64,000 bases of DNA. Source: Gigantopelta aegis. Its lineage: Eukaryota > Mollusca > Gastropoda > Neomphalida > Peltospiridae. Each line of letters begins with the position of its first letter. Position 1 is the first letter of the stretch. The stretch is taken from positions 59,465,824-59,529,823 of the forward strand of contig NC_054712.1 of assembly GCF_016097555.1 (NCBI RefSeq), read 5' to 3'. Under the pieces are notes generated by a model that searched no databases, was not told the origin of the DNA, and saw only the letters and a list, made by a program, of their open reading frames with translations. The position numbers and the translations under genes were made by a program. Shown piece after piece: positions 1 through 12,300 of this stretch.

Positions 1-1420
1 CCTCTCCTGGACATGTTCCAACTGTTCTGTCCTGGTTGTATCCCCTCTCCAGATATCGTAGGACATAGCAAAATTATTGGTTTTAAGGGTTTGTAACGTT
101 TTGTATTGAGATACTTACTTGTCTGAACTTTATTGTTACTGAAAATGTTCACGAACTTGTGAAGAAAAATCTCACAAATGAACAACAACAAATCGGATGT
201 TGATTGCGCGAACCGTGCACGAGAAAACAAACAGAACCAAAATGATAACGGTCACGTGGTATACCAACGTCTGTGACATTGAAATGGAAATATCCCGTCT
301 AAAAATAGATTAGACATTGTCTGCTCAACGGTTTTTTCTCAAACGCGCCTCCGTTTTTCAGAAATACGAAAAATGCATTTTGTGGTATTACAAACACCAG
401 GATTACCAGGATTACCAAAAAACACTTCAGGTGAATGGAAATGTATATTCTAAATAATAAACGGTAAGTAAAGTGCAATTTTATTTGTGAAAAAATGGGT
501 TTAATAGCGAAAAACAACGCCGTAATGGTTAACAACTAGCCGTAACTTGGGTGTGTCCCTTTCATGCTGGCTAAAGTTTATTATAAAAGAACTGAATATC
601 AGCCCCAGTATTGAAACAAAATACAGGGGCGTAACCAGGCATTTTTTTTTTTTAGCATTACGCACGCCAAAGGCGTGCCCGAGCCGGGGGATTCGGGAGG
701 CCTCCCCCTGTAAAAATTTTGAAACTCAGAACCGCTGTAGATGCATTCTGAGCCTTTTTTTTTTCTTTTTTTTTTTTTTTTTTTTTGGAGGCATTTTTTT
801 TTTCTATCTTTTTTCGAGTCAATTTTAAGAGGATATTTTATAGAACAATTACATACAGCCTCGACCTATTCCCGGATTATGTTTTTGCATTAGGCCTACG
901 CACATGCGTACTGTGTGTAATGGGCGCTACGCATTTGAAATAGATACATAATCATTTGGAGGGATTCCTTCTTTTTTTTTCGTTTTGTAGTGGCTATGCT
1001 ACTTTCACTTTATCGATGGTACTTCTATACTACAGTGATGTTCTAAATGTTTGTTTTTTTAAAGCTCATGCGATGTTAGTATTTTATCATTTTTTGTGAC
1101 ACTTGGATTCCTGTTTTCGTTAAAACTGTTTTTAACATATGCAAAATTATTGCCAATCCAATATTATGTCTACATATATTCCTTTAGCGATAAAATAGCA
1201 GCAGATAATTTAGCCGTCCCAAGCAGTCCGGGCACATTTCTTTAAAACTTTTGTAAAAGTTTAGATTGGTCGCAAGTTACAACTGTTGCAATATAACGTT
1301 GTTTACTGGTTTGCTTCGCATCAAGTATTTAAAAATCAGTCTAAAACATTTGTCGGAATACTAGGAGTATGTCTGCGTGAATATACTTCCTGTAATCGTG
1401 AAGTTTGCAAGTTTTAATTT
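1..1420. other. Non-coding, AT-rich DNA with a truncated dispersed repeat
   Basis: I see no gene here. Open frames are short and have no recognisable domain. From about 610 to 830 lies what looks like one end of a dispersed repeat: it starts CAGGGGCGTAACCAGG, continues through a G+C-rich stretch and ends in long poly-T runs. I cannot find its partner end nearby. Confidence 0.5.
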
Positions 1421-1431
1421 CTGAACGTTTA

Positions 1432-1512
1432 CATGAATGAATGAATGCATGTTTAACGACACCCCAGCACGAAAAATACATCGGCTATTGGGTGTCAAAC
1501 TATGGTAATGCA
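1432..1512. repeat. Fragment of a dispersed mollusc repeat
   Basis: The stretch contains TGTTTAACGACACCCCAGCA and then ATCGGCTATTGGGTGTCAAA. This matches the layout of the repeat ends at 16255, 54768 and 63195 in this window (TTTAACGACACC, then GGCTATTGGATGTCAAA). Only one end is present. Confidence 0.6.
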
Positions 1513-1789
1513 AACAAATAAGGTGATGATCAACATCAATATAAAAATTCAAGATTAAATAAAAACAGTGTAAAGAACTGTGCAAAAATACAAATATCAC
1601 AGACAGATACTGACTTTTACTCAAAATTTCAATTTGTGCTGTATTGGCCATTCTTAAAGAGAATATTACACCCCTGCACCACGGTGAGGTTACAGCATGC
1701 GCAGGGGTGAACGTTTACAGGTCATGACGTAACCAATTTGCGGTTCGCGTAAATTTAATTTTGCGTAACCGACACGAGAACAGAACGGC

Positions 1790-1928
1790 GGTTCGCGTGA
1801 AATATTGTGCCCTGCTGACGTGACACGGTAGGTATTACGTAACCACCAGCTCGTCACAGGCCGGACGTATTCACTTGGATGGCACATAATAGCCGTCACA
1901 TTTAACCGTTTTATTAATTAAAGGTATG
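1790..1928. repeat. Dispersed repeat, copy 1 (second copy at 3603)
   Basis: TATTACGTAACCACCAGCTC and the later ATAGCCGTCACATTTAACCG, followed by TTTTATTAATTAA, recur in the same order and orientation at 3603-3736. The middle parts differ by small indels. No coding potential seen. Confidence 0.65.
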
Positions 1929-2763
1929 GTCAACTCAAACAAGAGACTTATGTGTTGGAAAGATGCATACCCGGACCACCAACACATACCGACACTTTAT
2001 CAAATGAAAAATCGCGTAATTTTAGAGTTAATAAAAACCCATGATTATTCCTGCTAACTGGGGGCAGCCATTTTGTTTCGTTTTTGTGACGTCCGGTGGG
2101 ATAGCTTGGGGCGAAGTGACGTCAGCTCCTGACCATCTCCTGTATGTACAGTGTAAACAAAAACAGTAATTTTCGACAAGGCGCTTCTCTTTGATCAACC
2201 TTACTTGTAAAACAGCATAAATGACGTAATAATATAATAAACTATTTAACTAAATATATTTCAAGTTGCATTAACGGAACAAAATGGGGTTATAGTATTT
2301 TTCTCTGTTAAATAATCCAAAGGAAAAATGTACACTAGTAGGCCTATTGATATGCTACGTTGGAGCAAAAACGACAACACACGATACCCAAGTGATAATT
2401 TTCTTTTCTTTGGGACTACGTAATTGGTCAGTTCTGTGGTTTTAGATGGAATAGTCTACTTAATCAATAGTTTTACAGAACTATTTACAGTAATAAACCA
2501 TGTCCATTACAATTTTAGGGGCGACAGGTAATATTCCACAATACCGGTATGTATTTTTGTGTCTAGACAGCGTCAATTAATTGGCTCGTCTGGTTACCAA
2601 TCAAATACACACCTGCCAATCAGGAATCACAGGTAGTAGCAACTAACAGCATAGACCAATTAACTAAGAAAACACTCCGTGTGTCATTTCAGTACGTATG
2701 TTAATGCATGGGCAAAACATTGTTAATTGTTTCGAATTGTTGTGTAGCCACTTTGACAATATA
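1929..2763. other. Non-coding stretch
   Basis: No gene or clear element recognised. AT-rich, with short unconvincing open frames. Confidence 0.5.
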
Positions 2764-2911
2764 AGTTGTAGAAGCATCATGAGGGGTATAGGCCTATGGC
2801 TTTTTATGTACCCTCTGTGTATTCTTTTACCCCGAGCCGAAGGCGAGGGGGTAAAAGAGCACACAGAGGGTACATAAAAAGCCATATACCCCGAGAGATG
2901 CTTCTACAACG
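2764..2911. repeat. Long near-perfect hairpin (148 bp)
   Basis: Arms of about 65 bp surround a short loop (about GAGCCGAAGGCGA). The left arm runs GTTGTAGAAGCATC ... TACCCTCTGTGT ... CTTTTACCCC; the right arm is its reverse complement with a few differences. It resembles in build the hairpins at 5849 and 50693. Likely a palindromic MITE or foldback remnant. Confidence 0.8.
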
Positions 2912-3602
2912 AATTTATCTTGCTGACATGTTAAACCATAGGCCTATAGCCAAATAATCAAAATAACGCCAGACAATAATTGTTAACAATTTATTAACGG
3001 AGCCGTACCACGCGGACGCAAACGAAACCACTTGCCAGTGACGAAAAATAGTTCCATCGATAAACGAGTTTTTAACTTCAAATGCTTGTAGTACGAAATT
3101 GTCTGAAACAGATGTTAATAAAAAACCAGAAATGTATGTAGTAAAAAAACAAAAAAAAACAAACAACAACAAACAACTGTTGCTAATCGCGCATTAATAC
3201 AATAACACCACGACCGTAATTAGGTGGCCCAGTTCAACATTGCAGCTTTTAAAAGTATTGAAATAGTGTATTTTATAGTAAAAATAAAATTAATTATGTA
3301 TACTTGATTGATTATCAATGTTATTTATAATCTAATTATTGCTTTAGCATTAACTGGGGTGGCTGGAAACTGTTGGAAATTACAGACGGGGTATAAGAGA
3401 ATTTGACTCTGCCCACAGGGGTATAAGGGATTTGTCCAACGGCAAATAACAAAAATTTTACATGAAGGCGAGATAATGGTATTTTATTTTGTATTGAAAA
3501 AGAATATATATATATTGATATACTTATTGCTGGCTTACTGGGATGTGTGACTATTTATCATCCCGCAAAAACCAGGTAGATTGTGTTTCTCTAATTCTAA
3601 GG

Positions 3603-3736
3603 CTCATTCCTGACGTTACGCGTTAAGTATTACGTAACCACCAGCTCGATAGAGGGCGTACTCACCGAGATGGTACAAAATGGCTGCGCCCGTTATATAT
3701 AATAGCCGTCACATTTAACCGTTTTATTAATTAACT
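3603..3736. repeat. Dispersed repeat, copy 2 (first copy at 1790)
   Basis: Contains TATTACGTAACCACCAGCTC and ATAGCCGTCACATTTAACCG in the same order as 1790-1928. It runs directly into the tandem duplication at 3732. Confidence 0.65.
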
Positions 3737-3930
3737 ATACGATTATACGTATCGATATTAAGCAATAATGTGCATTATATATCGTTAAATATGCATACCA
3801 GGCCAAATGCCTTAATTGTCCTCTCCTTTAACTATGCGATTATACTTGTTGATATTAAGCAATAATGTGCATTATATATCGTTGACTATGCATACCAGGC
3901 CAAATGCCTTAATTGTCCCTTCCTTTAACG
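3732..3930. repeat. Tandem duplication, about 98 bp x 2
   Basis: Two near-identical units, each containing AAGCAATAATGTGCATTATA and ATGCATACCAGGCCAAATGC. A diverged single copy with AAGCAATAATGTGCCTTAAA lies at about 55430-55530 in GDAP1 intron 1, so the unit belongs to a dispersed family. Confidence 0.85.
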
Positions 3931-4791
3931 TCAAAAAATAAAAGAACAAGTTGATGACTACTCCACGATTCAGTAGTAACAAAGGGCCTTTGTTGCAAGC
4001 GACTGGAGCGTAAACGCGCCGAAGTAATTTAGTAGATGTACGGGCCGCTTAGCGCACATGCAAATCAAAGAAAGAAAGAAAGAATTGTTTTATTTAACGA
4101 CGCACTCAACACATTTTTATACATGCAAATCAAAGGCAAATAAGTATGTTTCTACCAGAGGCTATAGACCTAATTAATTTGCAGCAAACAAAATATTTAG
4201 TCAAACAGGCGCGTGTGCAGGGAATTGTATAGAGGAAGTCTAGACTGGCTAGTGGTGTTTTTAGGGGAGGGGTCATGCGTCCTCTGAAATACACTGAAAA
4301 AAACCCCAAACATAATATAGCACGTGGAGAAGGGGACTGTCCTGATCGGAATATTACATACAGTCCGTCCCATTCTCCTGCAATTTTAAAAAAAAATTAA
4401 AATTTTATTTATTTATTTTTTAAAAATAATTTCAGTTTGGTTTGACGTAAAAATAAAAAATAAAAGTGTTTTAGAAATAACAAAATTATACTATTGTTGT
4501 GTGTTTAGAAAACAAGCGGCTCAGAAGTAAATACTAACGTGTAGTAAATTCCATAGTATGAAAATATGCGTTCCCCGTGGGACTTACTACAAACATATTT
4601 CTACTATCTATTACAACTGGTTACTGTCACACACAATTCATTAAAACTGTAGGTGTGTTTGTATGTTTAAGTGAAATTATGATAATTAATGAGAGACTAG
4701 ATTGCAGCTTTGACAAAAATTCAAAAAGTTTTATGCAAGAAAACCAAAACAATCACTTGAGTCGGGGTGGGTCACAGCTAGCTCGCTAGAT
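3931..4791. other. Non-coding stretch with a short repeat fragment
   Basis: At 4069-4115 GAAAGAAAGAAAG is followed by TTTTATTTAACGACGCACTC, an end of a common mollusc dispersed repeat. The rest is AT-rich with no convincing gene. Confidence 0.45.
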
Positions 4792-5172
4792 TCATCTGCT
4801 ATATTCACAGGGGATAACCGCATGCGGGTAACTAGATACTCGCATCCAATATGGCTGAGGACCATCTGCTATATTCACATATGGCTGAGGACCATCTGCT
4901 ATATTCACAGGGGATAACCGCATGCGGGTAACTAGACACTCGCATCCAATATGGCTGAGGACCATCTGCTATATTCACAGGGGATAACCGCATGCGGGTA
5001 ACTAGACACTCGCATCCAATATGGCTGAGGACCATCTGTTATATTCACAGGGGATAACCGCATGCGGGTAACTAGACACTCGCATCCAATATGGCTGAGG
5101 ACCATCTGCTATATTCACAGGGGATAACCGCATGCGGGTAACTAGACACTCGCATCCAATATGGCTGAGGAC
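4792..5172. repeat. 70-bp tandem array, about 5 units
   Basis: Units repeat every 70 bp. Each holds GGGGATAACCGCATGCGGGT, AACTAGACACTCGCATCCAA and TATGGCTGAGGACC. The first unit carries a partial extra copy of about 30 bp. A reverse-oriented relative at 22140-22225 reads on into the same CGCACATGATGAGTATT flank, which shows the array grew inside a dispersed element. Confidence 0.9.
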
Positions 5173-5848
5173 GCACATGATGAGTATTTATCAGTATGAA
5201 TATCCGTATTTCTAAGCATTACATTCACATTTTAATAGGGCGTATCGACAGTTGGTTTTGTATCAATATATTTTGAATCGATGCACTAAGGATAAATTGT
5301 GTAATTCGGCTGATAATGAAATCAGAAAGTTAGGCATGAAGGTAACTTCGAAGCGATGATGTAGGTAACTGCCTAGTTAGCTTTAGATGGGATGTGGGAG
5401 TCAATACTATTTTAACACGCACCATCAAAATGCACATTGGTGCCATTGAAATATTACGTAACGCTTGAGGGGTGGGTGGGTGTAGGTCCAAACGTTATGT
5501 GGCGTTAAAGGGGGATGGGTGTATTTAACAGCGTTATGTAACGCACTGGGTTTTTTTTATATTATTTCTTCTTTTTTTTTTTTAAATTTTTCATAAACGC
5601 TCTGTCATAGCGACAATGTTTAACACAGGCCTAGTAAATTATAGCTAGACGTATACACTCAATAAGGATTATAAATCGAGTTGAAATCGGTATCTGCGCT
5701 TTCCTAAATTACAAAACAGTACGTTAAAATCACATTACACCCATCGCACGACTTATTTGTGAATGGGAGGTGGTCCAAACGTTACGTAATATTTTGGGGG
5801 CGTATGTTCTAGCGTTACGGAAAGTTACATAGAGAAAACTAAACTGAG
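5173..5848. other. Non-coding; possible MITE at about 5452-5835
   Basis: The phrase GGTCCAAACGTTA occurs twice (about 5487 and 5771), and TTACGTAACGC near 5456 has a partial inverted match near 5815. This could be a MITE of about 380 bp, but the ends are too degenerate to fix. Confidence 0.3.
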
Positions 5849-5952
5849 TTCCCGTATGAGACCGTTTATATTACAACGAGTTTATTTTCACTCGTACATC
5901 ACGAGCGAAAGCACACGAGTTGTAATATATAAACGGTCTCACACGGGAACGA
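5849..5952. repeat. Hairpin (104 bp)
   Basis: GTTCCCGTATGAGACCGTTT and TATATTACAAC form the left arm; the right arm is GTTGTAATATATAAACGG then TCTCACACGGGAAC. The loop contains CACGAGCGAAAGCACACGAG. Just beyond the right arm lies GAGTATAGTATTTCATTTAT, closely like the flank of the hairpin at 50693 (GAGTGTGGTATTTTATTTAT), so the two belong to one family. Confidence 0.8.
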
Positions 5953-7091
5953 GTATAGTATTTCATTTATTACACCGCACATCAATAAACAAAAATGACG
6001 TCATGCTGTGGCTGGGTCATTTAGCTATTTTTAATGAAACTTTGCATTCCTACGCCACACATCTATCAATGCAGTTTACACCAACAATATTATAAACATA
6101 TTCAAGGCTAAACTAAATTATTAAAATATATATTTTGTTAAATTATGCTGTTAACATTAATTATTGAGAGCAAGTATTTTTCCCGATTTAAAAATATGAA
6201 TCGAAACACCAAGAGCATACTTTTCGCATAACATCTACGTGATCGGAGGTCATGACACCTCAAAAGACGTATTTTCATGCGAAGAGACAATAAATAACAT
6301 GGATATCTCTTCAACCGCGGTGTAATAAAGGGGGGAGGTGGGACGGTGTCTAATTTTAACAATAACTTTACGTAATATATGAACGGTTCCATTTTGAATA
6401 ACGGGGGGGGGGGGGGGTAGGGGCAAGTGTTGCCTTCGGTTTAATAACACACATTAAGGCACTGCGGCAAGTTGGAGGGGCACCAAGGCAAACATTTCCT
6501 TCAAAAGAGGGGCACGAAGGCAACTTACTTTCTATCAAGTTTCGCAGACAAAAATGATTTCACCTTATGATCTTGGACTCTAGCCTATGCAATTTGTTGG
6601 ATACGGATTATGTGGGTGGTTGTCATGCATTTGTACTGACTGGACAGTAGCTCGAATGTCTTCTGGTCGTAGCCCGAGGTCACGGCCAACACGCGCTCTG
6701 CAAGTCCACACTAATAACTACATGTATATCAAATGGCAAAACTAAGTTTAGTTGAAGCATTCATACCTATAAACGTTGGACAGCTTCGCACATTTGGCTG
6801 CTGCCGAGCTAAGCTCAAGTTGTGGTGTGTTTTTTTTTTTTTGTGTTTTTTTATTATTCTCCCTTGCCGGGGCATTTCGATGTTCGACAACAAAATACAC
6901 AACTGAATGGAAAGCGTGCGTGTGTGCGTGATTCGGTAAATATCGGGAGTATAATTTTATTTTAATTTTGATATAATCTGACATTAAATTTTCGTTTGGG
7001 GTAATTGTCCTTTCATCGTTCAGAGTTTGGGTAATATGTCGGACTATTTGAATCTTAAAATTTAATACAAGAAGACTATAAAGACATAAAG
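5953..7091. other. Non-coding stretch with G-runs
   Basis: AT-rich, with a poly-G run near 6404 and a T-run near 6832. Open frames here have no recognisable domain. Nothing further supported. Confidence 0.45.
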
Positions 7092-7222
7092 CAGGACCGT
7101 AGCTAGGATTTTTTTTTTTTTTGGGGGGGAGGGCAACCGAGTAGTTAATAGTCTAAAACTCCTTTTCTTTAAGTTTCTATAATGCTTTCCGAATTTTTTT
7201 CCCCCTGCTAGCTACGGCCCTG
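7092..7222. mobile_element. Short MITE (131 bp)
   Basis: Inverted ends CAGGACCGTAGCTAGGA and TGCTAGCTACGGCCCTG flank a T/G-rich middle. No coding capacity. I could not settle a target-site duplication. Confidence 0.6.
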
Positions 7223-7249
7223 TAGAGCTATATTCTGTTATTACAGAAT

Positions 7250-7446
7250 AGAGCATGACATTACCTAGCCCGAGTACTCTGACTGTAAGAGAGCTAGACG
7301 GACATTTGGACATAAATACGCTCTCATTACAGACTAGTTTAACGTGCCCATATACCACTAGGGTTTCGAACGTGCCCATATACCACTAGGGTTTCGAACA
7401 TGCCCATCCCGAGTCCGACCTCCGATAAGATCGGGACTCGGGATGA
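7250..7446. repeat. Palindrome-family end, short duplication and small hairpin
   Basis: About 7255-7315 is a reverse-oriented copy of the sequence at about 17045-17115 (shared TACGCTCTCATTACAG, GGACATTTGGACATAAA and CCGAGTACTC). Next, a unit of about 29 bp with TGCCCATATACCACTAGGGT occurs twice in tandem (7346-7400). CCCGAGTCC ... GGGACTCGGG then forms a small hairpin at about 7408-7443. Confidence 0.65.
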
Positions 7447-8208
7447 AGGGGGGGGGGGGGGGGGAGGGGGGTGAAAATGGGCAGAATTTTGAAAATAGCA
7501 ATTAGTAAAAAAGTTAATAGATTAAAAAAAAAAAAAAAAAAAGGTAACAAGCCAAAAATAAAAAATAATTGACTGCTCGGCCGAATATTTATATAATTTG
7601 GAGCATTTTAGAAGGACAGTCCAAAATTAAATAAGAGAAAGAAGAGAGGATCGGACTATTTAATAATATTTAAAAAAAAGAAGTAATTTCGACATAAAAT
7701 TTTGAACGCAGATCTAAAAGTTTAAAGTCCGATCGATATGTCCACGCGAGTGGCCTCGTTAAAGCCGTTTGGGTGCACAGCTTAAAGGCACGAGATGGGT
7801 TGCATCCCGTCAAGAAAACCCCTAGATTGACAGTCGATAGACGTTGAAGGTGTAGTGCTGTGCTGAAATACAGATCTTGAGAAGCCGGATCCGTCTGAAC
7901 GAGTGAGAGTATCAGACTAGGGTATAGTCCAGTCGTCATGGGTTGGTACAGTGGTGCGGACGGGCCCGACTCCGGAGAATACGAGATGGTATCACTATAA
8001 AGCAAGGTAAAGTCTAGAAAAAGAGTAGTAGGGGCCGACCCCGCTTCCTATTTCTTCTTAGAGTGGGGCGGTCAATCTTTCATTGCTGCTAGGACAGGCT
8101 CGGACATGTAGAGACTAAACGCGAACAACCGTGGTGTTCTGCAGAATGGCCGTCATACGAGTCACGAAAAAAAACAAGTCAATGCTTTGAAATGGATGCG
8201 TGTACGCC
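7447..8208. other. Non-coding stretch before the long direct repeat
   Basis: Begins with a poly-G and later a poly-A run. A G+C-richer part at about 7700-8150 looks repeat-derived, but I cannot name it. A minus-strand open frame here has no known domain. Confidence 0.4.
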
Positions 8209-9346
8209 TGTGACGGAACATGCTCTTATCTTTTCGCCTGTGGCGATGTTAATTGTTTTAGAGGGCCGTGTGCAGCTTGTTTACGTAATACCTCCGCACG
8301 ACCGTACGCCCTAATACACACTTAGACCAGCTGTGGAGGCCATATGGCCAGTAGTTACGTAATACCTTCGGTAGTTCGGTTTACGATCGGGGTATTGCTA
8401 GCGGAATGACCATCTAAGAAAAAAATACCGTCCTGGGAGTTGTGGCAATATCACATAATAGGTGAGGTACCGCGTTGTGCCCCCCAGGCGATATTCGCTC
8501 TCTCTGAGATTTTTGAATAAATAGATAGGATTTTAGAGATATCGAGGAGAAACATTTGAAGGCTACCGGGGAACGTTTGTCCGTTTGTCCGTTTGGACTG
8601 GTAAATATATATTTCTGCTCTGTTGTATAACCTTGATGTGACTTTAAATATGTTAATACTGTATTATACCAATATTATTTAGACAGTGTTTCCGGTAATC
8701 TGACGAAGTAAATTGTAGGCTTCACTGTCTAATATTTTATACGAGTATTTGGTAATATAAAGCTTAGCCGGTCATCCTAGAGGACCTAGGTAAACTGTAG
8801 ATTATTGTCTTTGTTGTGATAGGTACCAGTATTAATTCTGTATTACAAGGTTACTGAATGAGTATTTAAGGGTTAATTAAAAATTAACCAGTTAGGAATA
8901 GAGTTGTAATTCCTTTATTAATTAAGTTCCCCTGGCAGCGTTTCTCAATTATCATACGTGTGTGTGTTGTATCACGGTGAAGTGATTAGAATATTGTGTA
9001 AACTAGACACCTAGTGATTAACTAATTAAGTGATTAGCTCTTGGTTGTTATTATATTGTTGTTGTTAATTAACTACTGCGGCAAGTACATTTGTCAGCGT
9101 TAGAGTTAATACAGATTCCAAAGTGTATTGTGTTTTGTTGTGTTTTCTAGTGAACTAAACGTGCTACATATATATATATATATTTATATATATTTATATC
9201 AGATCTTATCTCAGATCACTCCTAGAGCCGGGCCACTCGGGTATTAGACTGCCCGATACAGAGAGATCTAATAGATATACAGTTAGGAGAGATATTTGGA
9301 TAATCGTGTTTTATTCAGTTACGGGTATTATAGAAGCCCATTACGA
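8209..9346. repeat. Long terminal repeat, left copy (LTR fossil)
   Basis: Starts TGTGACGGAACATGC and matches 17933-19085 in the same orientation over its whole length, with small differences including a shared late segment with CTACATATATATATATAT and TCAGATCACTCCTAGAGCCG. It lies about 50 bp before the gag-like start at 9397. Its last bases differ from the right copy, so the exact end is uncertain. High similarity of the two copies suggests a moderately young insertion; I did not compute a divergence. Confidence 0.75.
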
Positions 9347-9396
9347 GTAATCGTAAAGTATCGTTAGGACGAGGTTTAGACGAGCGTTCAGTGGCG

Positions 9397-12300
9397 ATGG
9401 TTCAACCGGGTACAGGCCTTAGGCCAGAACCGTTCAATGGTGAAAAACAGGAGGATTGGCCCGATTGGTTGAAAACGTTTGAATTATATGGAGATTTAAA
9501 CGGTTGGAATGTTGAAAATAAACCTAGATTGTTAGGCGTTGTTTGCGTGGAAGAGCACGAAAATTATATTTTGACATTGGTGGCGATAAAAGTGATAATT
9601 TTGAGGAATTAACACGAACGTTGATTGATAGATTTCACCCGAAAGGGAGTGGCCATTTAGCAAATGTAGAGTTTAGACATTGTCAGATTCAGTCCGGTGA
9701 AAATTAGATTGATTTTGGGATCAATTACGACGGTTAGCACAACAGACTTATCCGGGTATGGGTGTAGTAGAAATGGAACAGTTGTGTGTTACAGAGTTCA
9801 TTGAAAAGATAGGGCAAAAGCCTCTGCGTTTGCAAATGCGTCATAAACATTTCAAAACCGTAAACGATGCGTAGCGTTTGCGATCGAGTGGGAAATGATC
9901 GAAAGGGCGGATAGAGAGAGTAGACAAGTCTCTGTGACCTCCGTGACCTCTAAATCACTTGCGGGTAGCGATAACGAAATCGATCAGTTAAAAGATAAAA
10001 TACAGAAGTTAACTCGTGAAATGAGAGAATTAAAGCATTGCGCAAAGATGAAAAACAAGATGGCTTCATAAACGAGGAAAAGACGAGAAATAGGTCTTGT
10101 TGGAATTGCGGCGATACAAACCATATGGTTAGATTTTGTCCAAAACTTTAAAAAAAAAAAAAAACTGTCTGGACAAGGTATGTGGAAAGACCCAAAAGAG
10201 TAAGTGTTGAAAACGGGGTCCAATTTTCAACCCCGTTCTTGTCCTAAATATTTTGTATTAGGACGGGTGAATGGTGGCTTGGTAGACATGATGATTGACA
10301 CAGGGGCCGCTATCACGATGATAAGCGAGACGTGTTTAAAATCCGTAGGTGGAAGTTTTTCTACAGTCCCATTAGATTTGGATTTGGTGGGATTGGGGAA
10401 AAGTTCATTGCAACATTTGGGGATGGTAGAAGTTAGTCTGACCTTGGGGAATAACCGACTTGTTGTGCCCATGGTTGTCATAGAGGACTTGGGCTATAAG
10501 GTTATTTTAGGTGCAGACTTTCTTACCAAGTGTGGGGCAACGTTGGACTTGAAGAAAGATAAACTTAAACTTATGTCGGGGAATGTGCCAATGCATCGTA
10601 AGGGAAAGGTTATATTGGTACCTATTGTTACCAAAGAGGCTGTTGTGGTTCCCGCTAAACATGAGATGACGTTTTTTTGCAGAATTAAATGGTGAATTCT
10701 GTGGGGAGGGGTGCGTCGAAAGTATTGATACTTTTGAAAGGGACAATACGATTGTTGTAGCAAGGGTATTAGTTACACCGCGCAACCGACATATTCCCAT
10801 TAGGGTTGCAAATCTAACTGAAACGGAAGTGAAAATTGCCAAGGGTAGTTGTTTTGGAAACTTGGTCGAGGTAAAAGAACAATGTGAAATTGTTTCAGGG
10901 ATTGATCCCGTAAAACCGAATTTTGGTTCTGCCAAATTTGGAGAATTAAATATTGATGATCGGAAACAGTTGGATAGGTTGTTGGAGGCAAATCAGGACG
11001 TATTTTCTAAAGATCCCGATGATTTAGGCCGTACCAATCTTGTTTATTATAAAATAAATACCCTCGACAATGACCCAGTTAAACAATCTCCTCGTCGAGT
11101 ACCGTTTCATAAACAAAACGAAGTGAAGCAAATAGTTTCTGATATGTTAGACAATGGTAATATTCAACCTTCAAAATCTCCGTGGGCCTCTCCAATTGTC
11201 TTGGTTAAGAAAAAGGATGGGACAACGAGATTTTGTGTAGATTATCGTCGACTGAATGTCACAGTAAAGGACGCTTATCCCTTACTACGAATCGAGGATG
11301 TGTTAGACCATTTATCGGGGTCAACGTGGTTTTCGTCCCTTGATTTGGCCTCGGGGTACTGACAGGTAGAGGTGGACCCAGAAAGTAAAGGTAAAACTGC
11401 CTTTTGTATACCAGGGGGATTATATGAATTCAATGTAATGCCATTTGGTTTATGTAATGCCCCAGGAACATTCCAACTGTTAATGGATTGTGTTTTAGCT
11501 GGCTTACAAGGGTAAACGTGCATGATTTATATAGATGATTGCATTATTTATACGAGTGGCCCGTTTAAGAAACATTTAGACAGCCTATCCCAGGTATTTG
11601 ATCGTTTAAGAGAAGCTGGTTTGAAGTTGAAATGTGGTTTTGCCCTTAAAGAAGTGTCATATTTGGGACATACCATTTCGGACAAGGGTATTTCAACTAA
11701 CCAGGCAAACACTGAGAAGGTCGTGAATTGGCCTGTTCCCAAGTGTGTGGCAGACATGCGTAGTTTTCTGGGTTTAGCGTCTTATTACAGACGTTTTTAT
11801 CGAGGGGTTCACAACCATTTCTAAGCCACTTACCAAGTTACTTGAAAAGGGGGTTAAGTTTGAGTGGTCACCTGAATGTATCTCGGCATTTCAAAAACTT
11901 AAGGAATTGTTAACATCTAGCCCGATTTTAGCATACCCAAATATTAATCTAGATTTTATTTTAGACACTGACGCTAGTGATGTGGGTATCGGGTATGTGC
12001 TGAGTCAAGTACAAGATGGTAAAGAGCGAGTTATTGCATATGGTAGTCGCACTCTATCCAAACGGAAAGAAACTACTGTGTAACTCGTAGGGAACTTTTG
12101 GCTGTAGTAGATGGTGTTAAACATTTTAAACATTATCTTTTGGGTCGAAAGTTCATGGTGAGGACTGATCATGGTTCGCTTACCTGGTTGATGAATTTCA
12201 AGAATCCTGAGGCACAGGTAGCCAGATGGATTGAAGTGTCATCATCATACACTTTTGAAATTCGCCATAGGGCTGGTAAATCACACCAGAATGCGGACGC

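Noticed and set aside
7670-8005. 111-residue minus-strand frame
   Set aside because: No known domain, flanked by homopolymers. Probably repeat-derived.
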